Source of the DNA: Pantoea allii
GTDB lineage: Bacteria > Pseudomonadota > Gammaproteobacteria > Enterobacterales > Enterobacteriaceae
Reading direction: 5' to 3'
Assembly (NCBI RefSeq): GCF_002307475.1
Contig: NZ_NTMH01000029.1
Span: forward strand, 1-64,000
Length of the DNA: 64,000 nt
Shown here: positions 8,435 through 18,305 of the stretch, piece by piece
Numbering within the stretch: the first letter of the stretch is position 1
Layout: each line of letters begins with the position of its first letter
Position numbers and translations under genes: made by a program
The notes under the pieces: model-generated
Databases searched by the model: none
What the model saw: only the letters and a program-made list of their open reading frames with translations
Told to the model about the DNA's origin: nothing

Positions 8435-9145
8435 GTGAGCATAAAATCCATTCAGAAACAGAACGTCGTTAACGAAGTGTTCGAGCAAATTAAGGCCAGG
8501 CTACTGGACGGTAGCTGGTCTGCAGGCACGCGTTTGCCTTCTGAAGCGGAGCTGACGCACTCTTTTAATGTAAGCCGCGTCAGTATCAGGAGTGCGGTCC
8601 AACGCCTGCGCGATCTCGGCATTGTGATTACGCGTCAGGGCAGCGGCAGCTATGTGTGTGAAGACTTTTCGCCGCACATGCTCAACAATAACGCCAGACC
8701 GTTAATGCATCTGAGCCGGGAAGCGTTTAACGACATGATGGTCTTTCGCCAGACCGTTGAGTTTAAATGTGTTGAGCTGGCCGTGGAACACGCGACGGAA
8801 GAGGATATCGGCCTGTTGGAGCACGCGCTCAATAATATGCTCATCAACAAAGGCGATTATAAGAAGTACTCGGAAGCGGATTACGACTTTCATCTGGCGA
8901 TTATCCGTGCCTCTCATAACAGTGTGTTTTACAACGTGATGAAGTCCATTAAAGATATTTATTACTATTATCTTGAGGAGCTGAATCGCTCACTGGGCAT
9001 CACGCTTGAAAGCGTTGAAACACATATCAAAGTGTTTATGGCGATTAAAAACCGTGACGCCTCCTCGGCGGTACAAGTGCTTAACGAGGCGATGAAACAT
9101 AACGTGGTCGCGATAGAGATGATTAAAAAAGAGGAAGGTCATTAG
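8435..9145 (+). CDS. GntR-family transcriptional regulator, FadR/UxuR subfamily
   Basis: 236 residues. The N-terminal winged helix-turn-helix lies at about 10-75, with the typical RLPSEAEL and VSR-x-S-x-R segments and GSGSYV wing. It is followed by an all-helical FCD effector domain whose metal-binding pattern (Asp/His, as in DFHLAI, and later histidines) can be seen. It probably represses the adjoining hexonate genes and is released by a sugar acid; E. coli RspR and UxuR are relatives. The start is GTG with only a weak ribosome-binding site, consistent with low expression. Confidence 0.85.
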   Translation: MSIKSIQKQNVVNEVFEQIKARLLDGSWSAGTRLPSEAELTHSFNVSRVSIRSAVQRLRDLGIVITRQGSGSYVCEDFSPHMLNNNARPLMHLSREAFNDMMVFRQTVEFKCVELAVEHATEEDIGLLEHALNNMLINKGDYKKYSEADYDFHLAIIRASHNSVFYNVMKSIKDIYYYYLEELNRSLGITLESVETHIKVFMAIKNRDASSAVQVLNEAMKHNVVAIEMIKKEEGH

Positions 9146-9352
9146 GACGCACGTTTTTGTGCGGCTAAGGCTATCTCGCTGTCCGTCGGGTGAGGACAGG
9201 AAAACAAGATTCACCGGCTGCTTTGTGCTTTTATCTTGTGCTCTGCCTGTCCGTTTATCACCGGCCACGCCACGGTCATTGCGTGACGCGTTCAGGGATG
9301 AAGGCGTGCCGATCAGGATGGCAAGGTGTTATTCAGCACGGATCAGCAGAAT

Positions 9353-9376
9353 AAAAAAGGGAGCCAACAGGCTCCC
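9353..9376 (-). terminator. Rho-independent terminator of yecA
   Basis: On the minus strand GGGAGCC-TGTT-GGCTCCC is followed directly by six T residues. It lies a few bases after the yecA stop. Confidence 0.9.
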
Positions 9377-9383
9377 TCGTCGA

Positions 9384-10052
9384 TCAATGCAGACAGCACT
9401 GCTTGTATTTTTTACCGCTGCCACAGGGGCAGGGATCGTTCCTGCCCGGCTGTTTTTCCGCCGTTATCGGCTGCTGTATCTGTGGAATGGCTTCTGGCTG
9501 TGAGATCCAGTAATCATGAAGCGCCAGCGCGGCAGGGCAAATCGCATCAATGCTGCTTTCCATTTCTTCTGGCGTGAGTGCATCCACCTTTTCCAGGTTC
9601 TCTTCGAGACCATGTAAGGCGATAGCGTCCAGTGACGTCTGAAGCGCCGCGGGAAGCGCAGACCAGTCCGTTAATGCCACGCCACGCATGTAGCCGTAGC
9701 ACCACTCTTCAACCACGGTAAATTCCAGCCCTTCCATTTCGCGTACGCCAAACAGCGGTTCAAACTGTTCCGGAAACTCAGATAAGCGGTCAGCAATGTC
9801 ATTCATATGCTGAAAGCTGAGTTCCATAAAGCGCGTCATTTCACGCTCATTACTCCATTTAGGAATATGTTTTTCGCCGCCCCAGAGCGCAATTAACCAC
9901 CGGCTGGGTTCTACCGTTGTTGGGCCTGAAAGCACGGCGGTAAGCAGGCCGTCCAGTTCTGAGACGTCAAGAATCGACGCTTCACTGCCGTATTTTTCCA
10001 GCATATCTTCGAGCCATTGCAGCTCTTTTTCGCTTAACGGGCCTTCTTTCAT
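9384..10052 (-). CDS. yecA: YecA family protein with C-terminal SEC-C zinc motif
   Basis: 222 residues, very close to E. coli YecA along its whole length. It has an N-terminal UPF0149 domain (about 1-190) and a C-terminal SEC-C metal-binding motif, [20 protein letters not shown], where the cysteines and final His bind zinc. The SEC-C motif is shared with SecA and links the family to ribosome or SecA interaction; the precise cellular role is not settled. It is a single-gene unit with its own terminator. Confidence 0.93.
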   Translation of the reverse strand: MKEGPLSEKELQWLEDMLEKYGSEASILDVSELDGLLTAVLSGPTTVEPSRWLIALWGGEKHIPKWSNEREMTRFMELSFQHMNDIADRLSEFPEQFEPLFGVREMEGLEFTVVEEWCYGYMRGVALTDWSALPAALQTSLDAIALHGLEENLEKVDALTPEEMESSIDAICPAALALHDYWISQPEAIPQIQQPITAEKQPGRNDPCPCGSGKKYKQCCLH

Positions 10053-10477
10053 GGGTATCTCCGGGCGTATCTGGTGCAGCAGAAAATTTACTGCGTGTAA
10101 AAACGCGCAGTGTACACGCTTATTGCGCTAATGGCAGCGTCGTCAGATTGCCCTGAGCGGCAACAGACTCGGCAGAGGCATTACCTCACCCGCTATGTTA
10201 CTCTCCGCGACCTGCAACGCGCTTTGCTGCACGATCGGGGTTATCTGGCGCTAGCCTGCTTCGTTTCTCTGACGGAGGTTTGTATCAGGCGACAACCTGT
10301 TGCCTGAAAAGCATCATCAGAGGCATAAAGATTCGGCTACGTCGTGCCGATATAAGCACCGCGGTATACGCCGGCATGATGCTGATATGAACGTTCGTCA
10401 GTGCCTGATAACAACAATAAGATGGGCGCGAGTGAGTGACCAGAAAAGAGTATAAAACCCGGAGGTTATCCGGCCTG
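10053..10477. other. Intergenic stretch without a recognised gene
   Basis: About 425 bp between the divergent yecA and serine-hydrolase genes. A 65-codon frame at 10110-10307 has no ribosome-binding site and no recognisable sequence. Promoters for both flanking genes must lie here but none stands out. Confidence 0.5.
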
Positions 10478-11662
10478 TTGAGCGGATGCAGCCGTCTGTT
10501 TAAGCGCAGCGCTATGCTGATAATCTGTACGCTGTTGTTAGCCGCCTGCGGAACGCTGTCGCAAACTTCTGCGCCGACAGGCGACAGGCTTTATCTGACG
10601 CACAGCGACTTCCATGACAACCTGGACGATCTGGTGCGCCATTATATGCAGCGCAAACAGGTGTCCGGCATCAGCATCGCCATTATCCACCATCACAATC
10701 CGACCCTGTTTTACAGCGCTGGCGTCACCGATGACGTACATCGCTATCCGATTACGCCTGATACCTTATTTGCGCTCGGCTCACTGAGTAAAGGCGTGAC
10801 CGCAGAAGTCATTATCGAACAGGTTAACGAAGGCCAACTGCACTGGAATGACACACTGGCCGATTTACTGCCCTCTGACGTCAGGTTAAGTCAGGATGCA
10901 CGCCATATCACGTTGTTACAGTTGGTGACCCATACGTCCGGTCTGCCGCGTCAGGATATGGATTTGCCGATGTTTATGCAGTTTATTGGCTATCTGCATA
11001 GCGGTCAGAATTTTTATGGCAACCTGGATAGTGATGCGGTGCTGGAATACCTGGCCGATTTTTCTGCCCCGCGTCAGCGGGTGCCGCAATACTCTAACCT
11101 TGGCTATGCGCTGCTGGGCTATATTTTGCGAGAACGGTGCCACAATGATATTGAAACGCTGGCCCACCAACGAATTTTCCGACCCCTGGGAATGAATAAC
11201 ACCGGCTTTGTGCCTGAACGGTTAAGCGGTTTTGCCACGCGCGCGTTAGGTCATGCTGGCGATCAGCCAAAGTTTATCCCGCGCGGTGACCTTACCCCGG
11301 ACTGGCGTTTCCATCGTAATATGGTCGCGGCTGGCAGCCTTTACAGTAACGCACGGGATCTGAGCGTCTATCTGCGTGCACATCTCACCGCCGTCGCCGA
11401 TCCTGCGCTCAACCGGGCTTTTGCAGAGGTCAATAAAGGCGTGTATCAGCAGGGCTCGCAGACGCAGAACATTGCCTGGGTAACAGACAGGCTGGCAGGA
11501 AAAAATGTGACTTATCAGGTCGGTTATATTGGTGGTTATTCTGCCTTTATTGGCTTTGACAGGCAGGCTGGCAATGCCATCGTGGTCCTGCAAAACGCGT
11601 TTAACTGGAGTAACTATCTTGGTATCACATTGCTGCTTAACCTGGCAGAGAAAGACAGGTAA
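10478..11662 (+). CDS. Lipoprotein-like serine hydrolase (class C beta-lactamase/AmpH-type fold)
   Basis: Member of the beta-lactamase/penicillin-binding family. It has the catalytic SxxK (SLSK, about residues 102-105), the YSN tyrosine motif and a C-terminal GGYS in place of KTG. The N-terminus ends in a lipobox, LLLAAC-G, after a basic stretch, so it is probably a lipid-anchored envelope protein. It could be a D,D-peptidase or an esterase; true beta-lactamase activity cannot be claimed. The TTG at 10478 was chosen because GGAGG lies at 10461-10465; GTG at 10436 and ATG at 10514 are alternatives, all retaining the lipobox. It stands alone. Confidence 0.8.
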   Translation: MSGCSRLFKRSAMLIICTLLLAACGTLSQTSAPTGDRLYLTHSDFHDNLDDLVRHYMQRKQVSGISIAIIHHHNPTLFYSAGVTDDVHRYPITPDTLFALGSLSKGVTAEVIIEQVNEGQLHWNDTLADLLPSDVRLSQDARHITLLQLVTHTSGLPRQDMDLPMFMQFIGYLHSGQNFYGNLDSDAVLEYLADFSAPRQRVPQYSNLGYALLGYILRERCHNDIETLAHQRIFRPLGMNNTGFVPERLSGFATRALGHAGDQPKFIPRGDLTPDWRFHRNMVAAGSLYSNARDLSVYLRAHLTAVADPALNRAFAEVNKGVYQQGSQTQNIAWVTDRLAGKNVTYQVGYIGGYSAFIGFDRQAGNAIVVLQNAFNWSNYLGITLLLNLAEKDR

Positions 11663-11793
11663 GGTATAGGTTGGGTCCGGAATGAGTCGTGATTCCTTAC
11701 ACTTACCTTTATGAGTGACGGAACCGCAACCCTGTTTAGATTGTCTTCAGAGTAGTCTACTGTTATTAAAATCAATTCAATGTGGAAATTATT

Positions 11794-12318
11794 ATGCGCA
11801 GGACTCAAATTGCTTTTATTTCAGCTGGTTTACTGTTCGGCTCGCTGAGCCTGATTCCCGCGGCCCAGGCTGCGGGTGAAACCACCGATAACGTGCCACC
11901 GCCACCGCAGGTTCAGCCAGCCGATCCCGCTGCTCAGCCTGGCGATAACAACGCGCAACCTGGTGCGGGCACCGCCCAGCCTGGCAACGCACCTGCCCAG
12001 CCGCAGGCACCGATGAGTTCTGACTCCAATGACGGTATTACCCCAACAACGCCTTCGCAGTCAGCTGGCAATCCGGGTAAGCCGAATTACGATCTCAGCA
12101 CCATTATCATCGATTATAAAGAGCATAAAATCGGTGATACCGTGCCAGACAAGTATCGGAGCAAGACTTACACCATCACTGAGTGGCAGAAACGCAACTT
12201 GCCTGCGCCTCAGCCAGATACGCACTGGGCTTATATCAATGCCAATTACATTCTGATCACCAACGACACCGGTAAGATCGTTATGGGTAAATCTGGCGAT
12301 ATCTTCTTCCGCGGATAA
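11794..12318 (+). CDS. RcnB-like periplasmic protein with Pro/Gln/Ala-rich linker
   Basis: 174 residues. A cleavable signal peptide ends near AQAAG at about residue 27. A low-complexity Pro/Gln/Ala/Gly segment follows (about 33-85, repeats of the AQPG type). The C-terminal domain is about 100-174, with W-x3-NLPAP and HWAYINANYILI followed by a TGKIV turn, the hallmark of the RcnB family. E. coli RcnB takes part in nickel/cobalt homeostasis, but many family members are uncharacterised. The ATG at 11794 is preferred over an in-frame GTG 12 bp earlier. It is followed by a strong terminator. Confidence 0.8.
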   Translation: MRRTQIAFISAGLLFGSLSLIPAAQAAGETTDNVPPPPQVQPADPAAQPGDNNAQPGAGTAQPGNAPAQPQAPMSSDSNDGITPTTPSQSAGNPGKPNYDLSTIIIDYKEHKIGDTVPDKYRSKTYTITEWQKRNLPAPQPDTHWAYINANYILITNDTGKIVMGKSGDIFFRG

Positions 12319-12350
12319 TCCTGCGGCGTTATGTCAGCAGGAATCGCTTC

Positions 12351-12382
12351 AACGGCCTCATTAAGAGGCCGTTTTCTTTTTT
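12351..12382 (+). terminator. Rho-independent terminator after the RcnB-like gene
   Basis: AACGGCCTC-ATTAA-GAGGCCGTT stem followed by TTCTTTTTT. Confidence 0.92.
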
Positions 12383-12466
12383 CTGTCTGTTTTTTATCTG
12401 TGGTGACTTCTCAACCTCTCTGCAACATGGCAACGTATTTTTACTAACCGCACAGAAGGAGGCCAA

Positions 12467-13174
12467 ATGTCACAGCACGTCAATCAGTATGGTCAACCGG
12501 TAGGGCAATCGCTGCCTGACTGGCAGCCACGTACTTTACCTCAGCGTGAGGTGTTTCAGGGGCAGGTTTGCCGTCTGGAACCTTTTAGTGTCGCTGCGCA
12601 TGCGCATGCGCTCTGGCAGGCCTGGTCGTTAGCCGAAGATGGCCGTGACTGGACCTACCTTTCTGAGGGACCGTTTAATGATGAAGCCGCCTGGTTAGCC
12701 CATGCCAGTACAATGGAGGAGAGCCGGGACCCGTTGCATTTCAGCGTCATTGATGTTGAAACCGGTCAGGCCGTCGGTACGTTGTCGCTGATGCGTATCG
12801 ATGCGGCAAATGGGGCGATGGAAGTAGGATATGTCACCTTTTCCCGCTTGCTAAAGCAGACAAGAATGGCGACCGAAGCGCATTTTCTGTTGATGCGTTA
12901 CGCCTTTGAGCAACTTGGCTACCGGCGCTATGAGTGGAAATGTGACAGTTGCAATCTGCCCTCACGCCGGGCCGCGCTTCGTTTAGGGTTTCGTTATGAA
13001 GGTGAATTTCGTCAGGCGCGGGTTTATAAAGGTCGCACGCGCAATACCTGTTGGTTTTCTGTCATCGACAGTGAATGGCCACACGTCAAAAACGGCCTGA
13101 CGCGCTGGCTGGCAGAAGCTAACTTTACTCCCGATGGACAGCAGCGTGAAAAGCTAGAAACCTTACGCGGCTAA
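12467..13174 (+). CDS. GNAT acetyltransferase, RimJ/RimL type
   Basis: 235 residues. The GNAT fold spans about residues 35-190 and includes the beta-strand segment VGTLSLMRID and the C-terminal motif SRRAALRLGFRYEGEFRQ, typical of RimJ/RimL-like N-acetyltransferases. Acceptor unknown: it may be a protein N-terminus, an amino acid or a small amine. The start ATG has AGAAGGAGG just upstream, a near-perfect ribosome-binding site. It is convergent with the coiled-coil gene. Confidence 0.85.
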   Translation: MSQHVNQYGQPVGQSLPDWQPRTLPQREVFQGQVCRLEPFSVAAHAHALWQAWSLAEDGRDWTYLSEGPFNDEAAWLAHASTMEESRDPLHFSVIDVETGQAVGTLSLMRIDAANGAMEVGYVTFSRLLKQTRMATEAHFLLMRYAFEQLGYRRYEWKCDSCNLPSRRAALRLGFRYEGEFRQARVYKGRTRNTCWFSVIDSEWPHVKNGLTRWLAEANFTPDGQQREKLETLRG

Positions 13175-13195
13175 GGCCTGAGTCGCGGGAAACGT

Positions 13196-14041
13196 TCAGA
13201 CAAGCATATATTTCATGGTCGCCATGAGCAGCGTGGTGGTCATGACCATCATCAGGCGCTTGACCCAGCACATATCGTTTTTTAGATTGCCTACGTCCGT
13301 TTTGAGTTCAGCGACGTCCGTTTTGAGCTCAGCCACGTCTGTCTTAAGTTCAGCGACGTCCGTCTTGAGCTCAGCCACGTCTGTCTTAAGTTCAGCGACG
13401 TCTGTCTTGAGTTCAGCCACGTCTGTCTTGAGCTCAGCCACGTCTGTCTTAAGTTCAGCGACGTCTGTCTTGAGTTCAGCCACGTCCTTTTTGAGCTCAG
13501 CCACGTCTGTCTTGAGTATAGCAACGTCTGTCTTGAGCTCAGCAACATCCGTCTTGAGTTCAGCCACGTCCTTCTTAAGTTCAGCGACGTCTGTCTTTAG
13601 CTCAGCAACGTCTGTCTTGAGTTCATCCACATCTGTCTTGAGTTTAGCAACGTCTGTCTTGAGCTCAGCCACGTCCGTCTTGAGTTCAGTCACGTCTGTC
13701 TTAAGTTCAGCAACATCCGTCTTGAGTTCAGCGACGTCGGTTTTGAGTTCAACAATATCCGCCCTGAATACATCGTTATCCGTCTGAAGGACTTCTACAC
13801 CTTTCGCAACATCGCCTGTTTCGGTTCTGAGGTCGGACTCCGCTTTCTTCAACTGCGTGCTTAACATCATAATATGCTGATTTTGAAACTGAAAAGCCCG
13901 CATGACATCGGCCCGCGAAAGGGCATTGTCCTGCTGTAGTTCAGAAAAAATAGCCACCATCGCTTCTGCCTGGCGATCGTTGATGCCTGCTCGTTGTAAA
14001 CGTTTAAATGCTTTGTGTGTATTCATCATTGCGAGTGTCAT
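13196..14041 (-). CDS. Membrane-anchored heptad-repeat coiled-coil protein (DUF1640/CCDC90-like)
   Basis: 281 residues in three parts. The N-terminal segment (about 5-40, THKAFKRLQRAG then RQAEAMVAIFSEL) resembles the DUF1640/CCDC90 family start. It is followed by a short linker helix. A run of about 23 heptads of the form VAELKTD (about residues 95-250) forms an ideal parallel coiled coil. A C-terminal hydrophobic helix (about 257-281) is probably a tail anchor in the inner membrane. Function is unknown; bacterial relatives are common but uncharacterised. The encoding DNA is a 21-bp tandem repeat, so length is likely to vary between strains. The complementary strand is also open there, but only as a shadow. 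Confidence 0.75.
   Translation of the reverse strand: MTLAMMNTHKAFKRLQRAGINDRQAEAMVAIFSELQQDNALSRADVMRAFQFQNQHIMMLSTQLKKAESDLRTETGDVAKGVEVLQTDNDVFRADIVELKTDVAELKTDVAELKTDVTELKTDVAELKTDVAKLKTDVDELKTDVAELKTDVAELKKDVAELKTDVAELKTDVAILKTDVAELKKDVAELKTDVAELKTDVAELKTDVAELKTDVAELKTDVAELKTDVAELKTDVAELKTDVAELKTDVGNLKNDMCWVKRLMMVMTTTLLMATMKYMLV
13288..13762 (-). repeat. 21-bp tandem coding repeat (heptad repeat)
   Basis: About 23 copies of a 21-bp unit encoding VAELKTD on the minus strand. Adjacent copies often alternate between two codon variants (GAGCTC versus AAGTTC at the Glu-Leu position as seen on the plus strand), so a 42-bp period is visible. A few copies carry KKD, ILK, AKL or DEL variants. 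Confidence 0.9.
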
Positions 14042-14292
14042 TCATGCGTTTTCCCGTTTCATCACACCATGAGCACATCATGTCAGGAGAAGCGGTGTAG
14101 TCACAGAAGGGAAAGACTATATTGCGTATTAAATCTTAATATATCAATTAGTTAAACGAGTAGTTTGCATCATTTTGCGGGGCGGTACGCAAAAAATGCG
14201 TCATCAGTCTGCCTCTCTTACACAGCCTGTTTAATCGGCTGTGGAAGAGGCTGGCGCTCACTGCTGTGGTTAACGGCTGTGGTGGAGAAGCA

Positions 14293-16590
14293 TCAGGGAA
14301 CGGGCACAACCTTTAACTCGACCAGACCGATGCCAAGTTTGCGCGGGTCCTGACCGGGGATGTTGTTAAGATTGCTGAGCTGCGGTTCCGGCGGAATAAG
14401 GGTTAACCGAGAGCTGCCGTGGGCATTATCAAAACGCAGCGTCTGGGTTGACGTCTGCTCACCCAGCGTTAACCGTTGCTGCGTATCACCCACGCGAACG
14501 GTTGTTGGCCGGTGCGCATTCGGACCATAGGCGCGAGCGGTTATCACCAGATCGAATTTAGCGGGCAAGGGGTTAACGAACTCAATCGTCACCGCCGGGG
14601 CGAGGTTGGCATTTGACCAGCGTCCCCAGGACTCTGGACGGGAAATGCCGCTGAACTGCTTCACGCTTTCCGGTGCGCCGGGAAGCGCGAACAGAAAGCT
14701 GTCGGCGTGATAACGAATCGCATTGTCTTCGAGGCGAAGCTGCGCCACAGCATGCTGATAACTGGCATCGTTCAGGCTATCTGCCGGGAACTGCACCTTG
14801 CCTTTCCACTGGGGTTTATCGATGCGCGTGACGGAAGGATGCCCCGCGAGCTGGCCCATCGCCAGGCACCAGTCGCCCGACAGAGCAAGCGCCGGTTGCC
14901 AGATACGCGCAATTTTAAAACAGCGATCGACCCAGACAAACTTTTCTGCCGCCGCAAAGTCGGCCAACTGGTAGCGTAAAGGCGCTGAATATTCGCCTTC
15001 CGGCAGTGGCTCCACATGCTTATCCGTGACGCGCAACAGGATGGGTAACGTAAAGCTGGTGCCGGAAAAGCTGAACATATTGTTGGTCTGGTCAAGGGTA
15101 ACGCTGTCGATCTTTTTGGGGAAATTCCACAGCTGAATGATATTGGCTTTCCAGCTCAGCACTTTGGTTTTCATATCCTCAAACTGGCTCGATAGTGACA
15201 CCGCTGACAGGCTGCTGCGTCCCAAACCTATCGCATTATCGCCGCCCAGGATATCCAGCAGCGTCGCGCCGTTATCCAGCGTACTGCGCTTCATATCAAT
15301 CACCTCTGACTGTGGCTGGTCACCGCGAATCACCATGAACAGATCGTGACGGGGATGCGTGATCAGGAACGGATGCGCCGTGTTATTCATGGCCAGATGA
15401 TCCGACGCCACCACAATCACGGTGTTTTTAAACCAGGGCGACGCTTTAATGCGGGCGATTAATCGGGCGATATGTTCCTGCGAGCAGGACACCGCACTGA
15501 ACGACTGGTTTGGCTTGCCCGCATAGCTGTAACTTTTGCGCTGGCAACTCCGGGAAATAAATCCATCGGGATGATGGGTATCCACCGTGAGCGTAAACAG
15601 GGCAAAACGTGTCTGCTGACGTGAAAGTGCCTCATAGGTTTCAAACACCTCATCCAGCACGGTATCGTCGTAATAACCCCAGTTATTTCGATAAGCCGGA
15701 TCGCTGACCTTGTCTTTGAGCTCCTGCGATCCATACATATGTGCGGGGTCAAAACCGTGAGAGCGCAAAAAGACATCTTTACCCGCAAAGCGCAGGTCCG
15801 CGCCCTGGATAAACCAGTTTTCATAACCGGAGTTTTTTAAAATATCCCCCAGGCAAACGTTTTGTGGATAAAAGCTGGAAAGGGAGGCGGAAGCGTTGCC
15901 GTCGAAAGGGGCAAAAAGAGGAATTCCGCACATTGATGCCACCATGCCCGCAATCGTGTAATCGGTACCGGGAAGTTGTTCTGTCTGGCTGAAATCGATG
16001 CTTTGCTCTTTCTCCCGGCTCAGCTCGGGGGCCAGTCCGGGAAAGGCAATCTGGTCGAAGTAGGTCCGCTCCAGGCTTTCAGCGTAAATATAAACGACGT
16101 TCAGCGCAGGCTGTTCAATGCGTTTTTTGGGCACCTTATAAAGGGCGCTAAAGTCAGAGTTTTCGCGCAGTGAGTGCGAGGTAATGAGTGAGCTGACCTG
16201 CTGAAAAGCCGGGGTTGTTTGTATCGCGCCGGCGGCACAGGCGAAAGCCAGCAGGCTCCAGCCAAAATGAAAGGGCCGCTCGCGGCGGCGCAGCAGCCAT
16301 GATAAGGCGCAAAACAGCAAAAACAGGACGGTGATAAGACCAAGAGCAGGCACGACGTATTTACTCAGGCCGGCACCGGTCAGGCTGTTGGTTAAGGTAT
16401 AAACCACCGCGTCGGTAATGCCATCGCCGGTAAAATAATTGCTGGCAAACAGCGTGGCATTGAGCACCACAAACAGCATCAGTAAGAATAATGTGAGGTA
16501 AAACCAGATTCTGTTTCGGCCTGCTTTACAGGAATAAACAGCAATCGCGGTCAGAAAAAGTATAACTGACACGAATTCGGACAACGTCAA
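14293..16590 (-). CDS. opgB: Phosphoglycerol transferase I (osmoregulated periplasmic glucan modification)
   Basis: 765 residues, closely matching E. coli OpgB (763). It transfers phosphoglycerol from phosphatidylglycerol to periplasmic glucans. Four N-terminal transmembrane helices lie within residues 1-130. They are followed by a periplasmic sulfatase-type domain with the metal-site Glu in [12 protein letters not shown], the nucleophile region [10 protein letters not shown], and the late metal ligands in [16 protein letters not shown]-terminal beta-rich region contains [18 protein letters not shown]. It is one gene on the minus strand, 198 bp after the glycosyltransferase gene. Start is the ATG at 16588-16590; one slightly downstream is possible. 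Confidence 0.95.
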   Translation of the reverse strand: MTLSEFVSVILFLTAIAVYSCKAGRNRIWFYLTLFLLMLFVVLNATLFASNYFTGDGITDAVVYTLTNSLTGAGLSKYVVPALGLITVLFLLFCALSWLLRRRERPFHFGWSLLAFACAAGAIQTTPAFQQVSSLITSHSLRENSDFSALYKVPKKRIEQPALNVVYIYAESLERTYFDQIAFPGLAPELSREKEQSIDFSQTEQLPGTDYTIAGMVASMCGIPLFAPFDGNASASLSSFYPQNVCLGDILKNSGYENWFIQGADLRFAGKDVFLRSHGFDPAHMYGSQELKDKVSDPAYRNNWGYYDDTVLDEVFETYEALSRQQTRFALFTLTVDTHHPDGFISRSCQRKSYSYAGKPNQSFSAVSCSQEHIARLIARIKASPWFKNTVIVVASDHLAMNNTAHPFLITHPRHDLFMVIRGDQPQSEVIDMKRSTLDNGATLLDILGGDNAIGLGRSSLSAVSLSSQFEDMKTKVLSWKANIIQLWNFPKKIDSVTLDQTNNMFSFSGTSFTLPILLRVTDKHVEPLPEGEYSAPLRYQLADFAAAEKFVWVDRCFKIARIWQPALALSGDWCLAMGQLAGHPSVTRIDKPQWKGKVQFPADSLNDASYQHAVAQLRLEDNAIRYHADSFLFALPGAPESVKQFSGISRPESWGRWSNANLAPAVTIEFVNPLPAKFDLVITARAYGPNAHRPTTVRVGDTQQRLTLGEQTSTQTLRFDNAHGSSRLTLIPPEPQLSNLNNIPGQDPRKLGIGLVELKVVPVP

Positions 16591-16788
16591 ATCCTCTTAT
16601 GAAATGAACATGTCTCTTCTCAAAGGGGACATTTTCATGGATTTTTGGCTCAATCTATAGTGGCTGTCATCTGGCTGCAACCTCTCTGCGCGGATTTGGT
16701 AGCGGATTCACATTGCAGGCAAGCAGGCTGTCCCGAAGAGCTGGCGAGCCTGGCGATTTCGGATGAAACTGGCCAGGCTCTGGACGGA

Positions 16789-17802
16789 TCAGGCGCGTTG
16801 TTCCAGTGGGGCAGAGAGCCTGGCCGGTGAGGACAGGCTGCTGTGCAGGGCTTCCCCGACCAGGCTGGCCCGATTGTAAAACCGGAGCCGCAGGTTGAAA
16901 TCGAGGTGCGCGCGATCGCTGTCACTCAGCCTGATGACCGGTGGCGGCGTAAGCGGGCGCTGCTGGAATAAGACGCAACGCACACATGCCGTGCTGTTGC
17001 CGGCGTGCACGCTTTGGTAATACCCGGCGCTGGCTTCCGCTTTACGTAGCAGCGTATTCACACGGCGATGCTCATCCATTGCTAACTGATGGGCCAGCGC
17101 CAGCAGTTCTTCACCCGGCTGACGTAAATTTTGTCGTACAGCAGGGAAGTCACTGCGCTTCATCAGCTCCAGCAGGTAGTTTTGTCTTCCGACATATTTT
17201 ACCGGCGCCAGCTGTTTCAACCATTCCCGGATAAAGGGATTTTGGGCGGGAGCGGCGATAAAACCGGTTTCAATCACCGGCCTGAGCGGATTATCGGTGC
17301 ACTGCTGGCGATAATAACCGACCACATCCATCGGGCGGTCACTTTGCGCCTGATGGACCCAGGTGAGATCGTCAAACAGCAGAGTATTACAATCGATGCT
17401 GATGCCGCCGTAGCGTAACAACAGCTCCAGCCGGATGATGTCGCTTTTCAGGTCCTGCGTGAGATCGGAAGAAACAAACTGCAGATCCGGCAGCCATTGT
17501 CCCAGACTCTGAGGCGTGAGCAGATGGATTTCATGATCCGGATTATCGCGGCGAATGTTACTGACGTTAAGCGCCACGGAGGCAGGCACACGGTCGCCGG
17601 GCCAGTACATCCACACTTGTTTGGCAATGGCAGGCAGCGCCTTTGGCACGGACATCAGCACCACGTCCTGTTCCAGTGCCGGATCGTATTCGGGCGCACT
17701 CACGGCCCGATGTTGTCTCATCGTCCATAGCATGCGGCTGGTGAAAGCAAGTTTTTCCCATTGACGCCAGAGGTGATGCAAGGAACGGCGGTGTGAATTC
17801 AT
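16789..17802 (-). CDS. Capsular-polysaccharide-type glycosyltransferase (GT32-like)
   Basis: 337 residues. The core is a DxD-sugar-type glycosyltransferase fold, with the hallmark KSDIIRLELLLRYGGISIDCN at about 119-139; the DxD position reads DCN. The opening segment KQVWMYWPGD fits the Caps_synth/Och1-like group. It has no signal peptide or membrane helix, so it probably acts at the cytoplasmic face. Acceptor unknown. It is next to opgB on the same strand, which makes a role in decorating surface or periplasmic glycans conceivable but unproven; surface polysaccharide or lipopolysaccharide is equally possible. Confidence 0.75.
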   Translation of the reverse strand: MNSHRRSLHHLWRQWEKLAFTSRMLWTMRQHRAVSAPEYDPALEQDVVLMSVPKALPAIAKQVWMYWPGDRVPASVALNVSNIRRDNPDHEIHLLTPQSLGQWLPDLQFVSSDLTQDLKSDIIRLELLLRYGGISIDCNTLLFDDLTWVHQAQSDRPMDVVGYYRQQCTDNPLRPVIETGFIAAPAQNPFIREWLKQLAPVKYVGRQNYLLELMKRSDFPAVRQNLRQPGEELLALAHQLAMDEHRRVNTLLRKAEASAGYYQSVHAGNSTACVRCVLFQQRPLTPPPVIRLSDSDRAHLDFNLRLRFYNRASLVGEALHSSLSSPARLSAPLEQRA

Positions 17803-18305
17803 GTTTCACCTGTTATTTTGATTATTGTGTTTTCGCCAGTCGGCAAATAAAGGGTTAGCTGCTAACCCGTATATAAACTGAGATCAACACAGACATCACA
17901 CTGTGCTGCACCGTTTTTATTGTCTTTTCCTGGTGGTACTACGGTGGCGGGCCGCGAGGGGTGACACGCACGGACGTGAGCGGCCGCGACCTCTTTATTT
18001 AATAGAACATAATTCAACAATCCGCTATTCCTGATAAGAACTTTAGGATAAAACGGAAATAAGCGTCAGCCTGACATAAAAATAAATATTTATTCACGCT
18101 AATGTTTTATTCCGCTATGGCAAAATCGACGGAGAACATCGTCCTTAATTTTTTTGTCATAAAACGGATAAACAGTGGACGGATAAGAAACAGAATGCTG
18201 AATCGAGATGAAAACAACCCTTCAGCACAGTTAACCAATTTGCCGATGCGCGCAGCCTGACAGTCATTGTCTACGCTTTAGCTATACAGATAAAAAGGAG
18301 ATGAC
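17803..18305. other. Long AT-rich intergenic region with a 17-bp palindrome
   Basis: 503 bp between divergent genes. The only notable structure is the inverted repeat GGGTTAG-CTG-CTAACCC at 17852-17868, about 50 bp before the glycosyltransferase start, a possible operator. No open frame with a ribosome-binding site was seen. Confidence 0.45.

Noticed and set aside
9159..9577. Short plus-strand frames between the GntR regulator and yecA
   Set aside because: Overlap the terminator and yecA on the opposite strand; no credible start or motif.
10110..10307. Possible 65-residue protein between yecA and the serine hydrolase
   Set aside because: No ribosome-binding site, no hydrophobic or repeat pattern, no recognisable domain.
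13288..13762. Tandem 21-bp repeat as a CRISPR-like array
   Set aside because: Repeats are contiguous with no spacers and keep the reading frame of a heptad coiled coil.
13215..13787. Plus-strand frame of about 190 codons with a SVLSSAT repeat
   Set aside because: Mirror image of the 21-bp heptad repeat of the coiled-coil gene; no start signal and no family resemblance.
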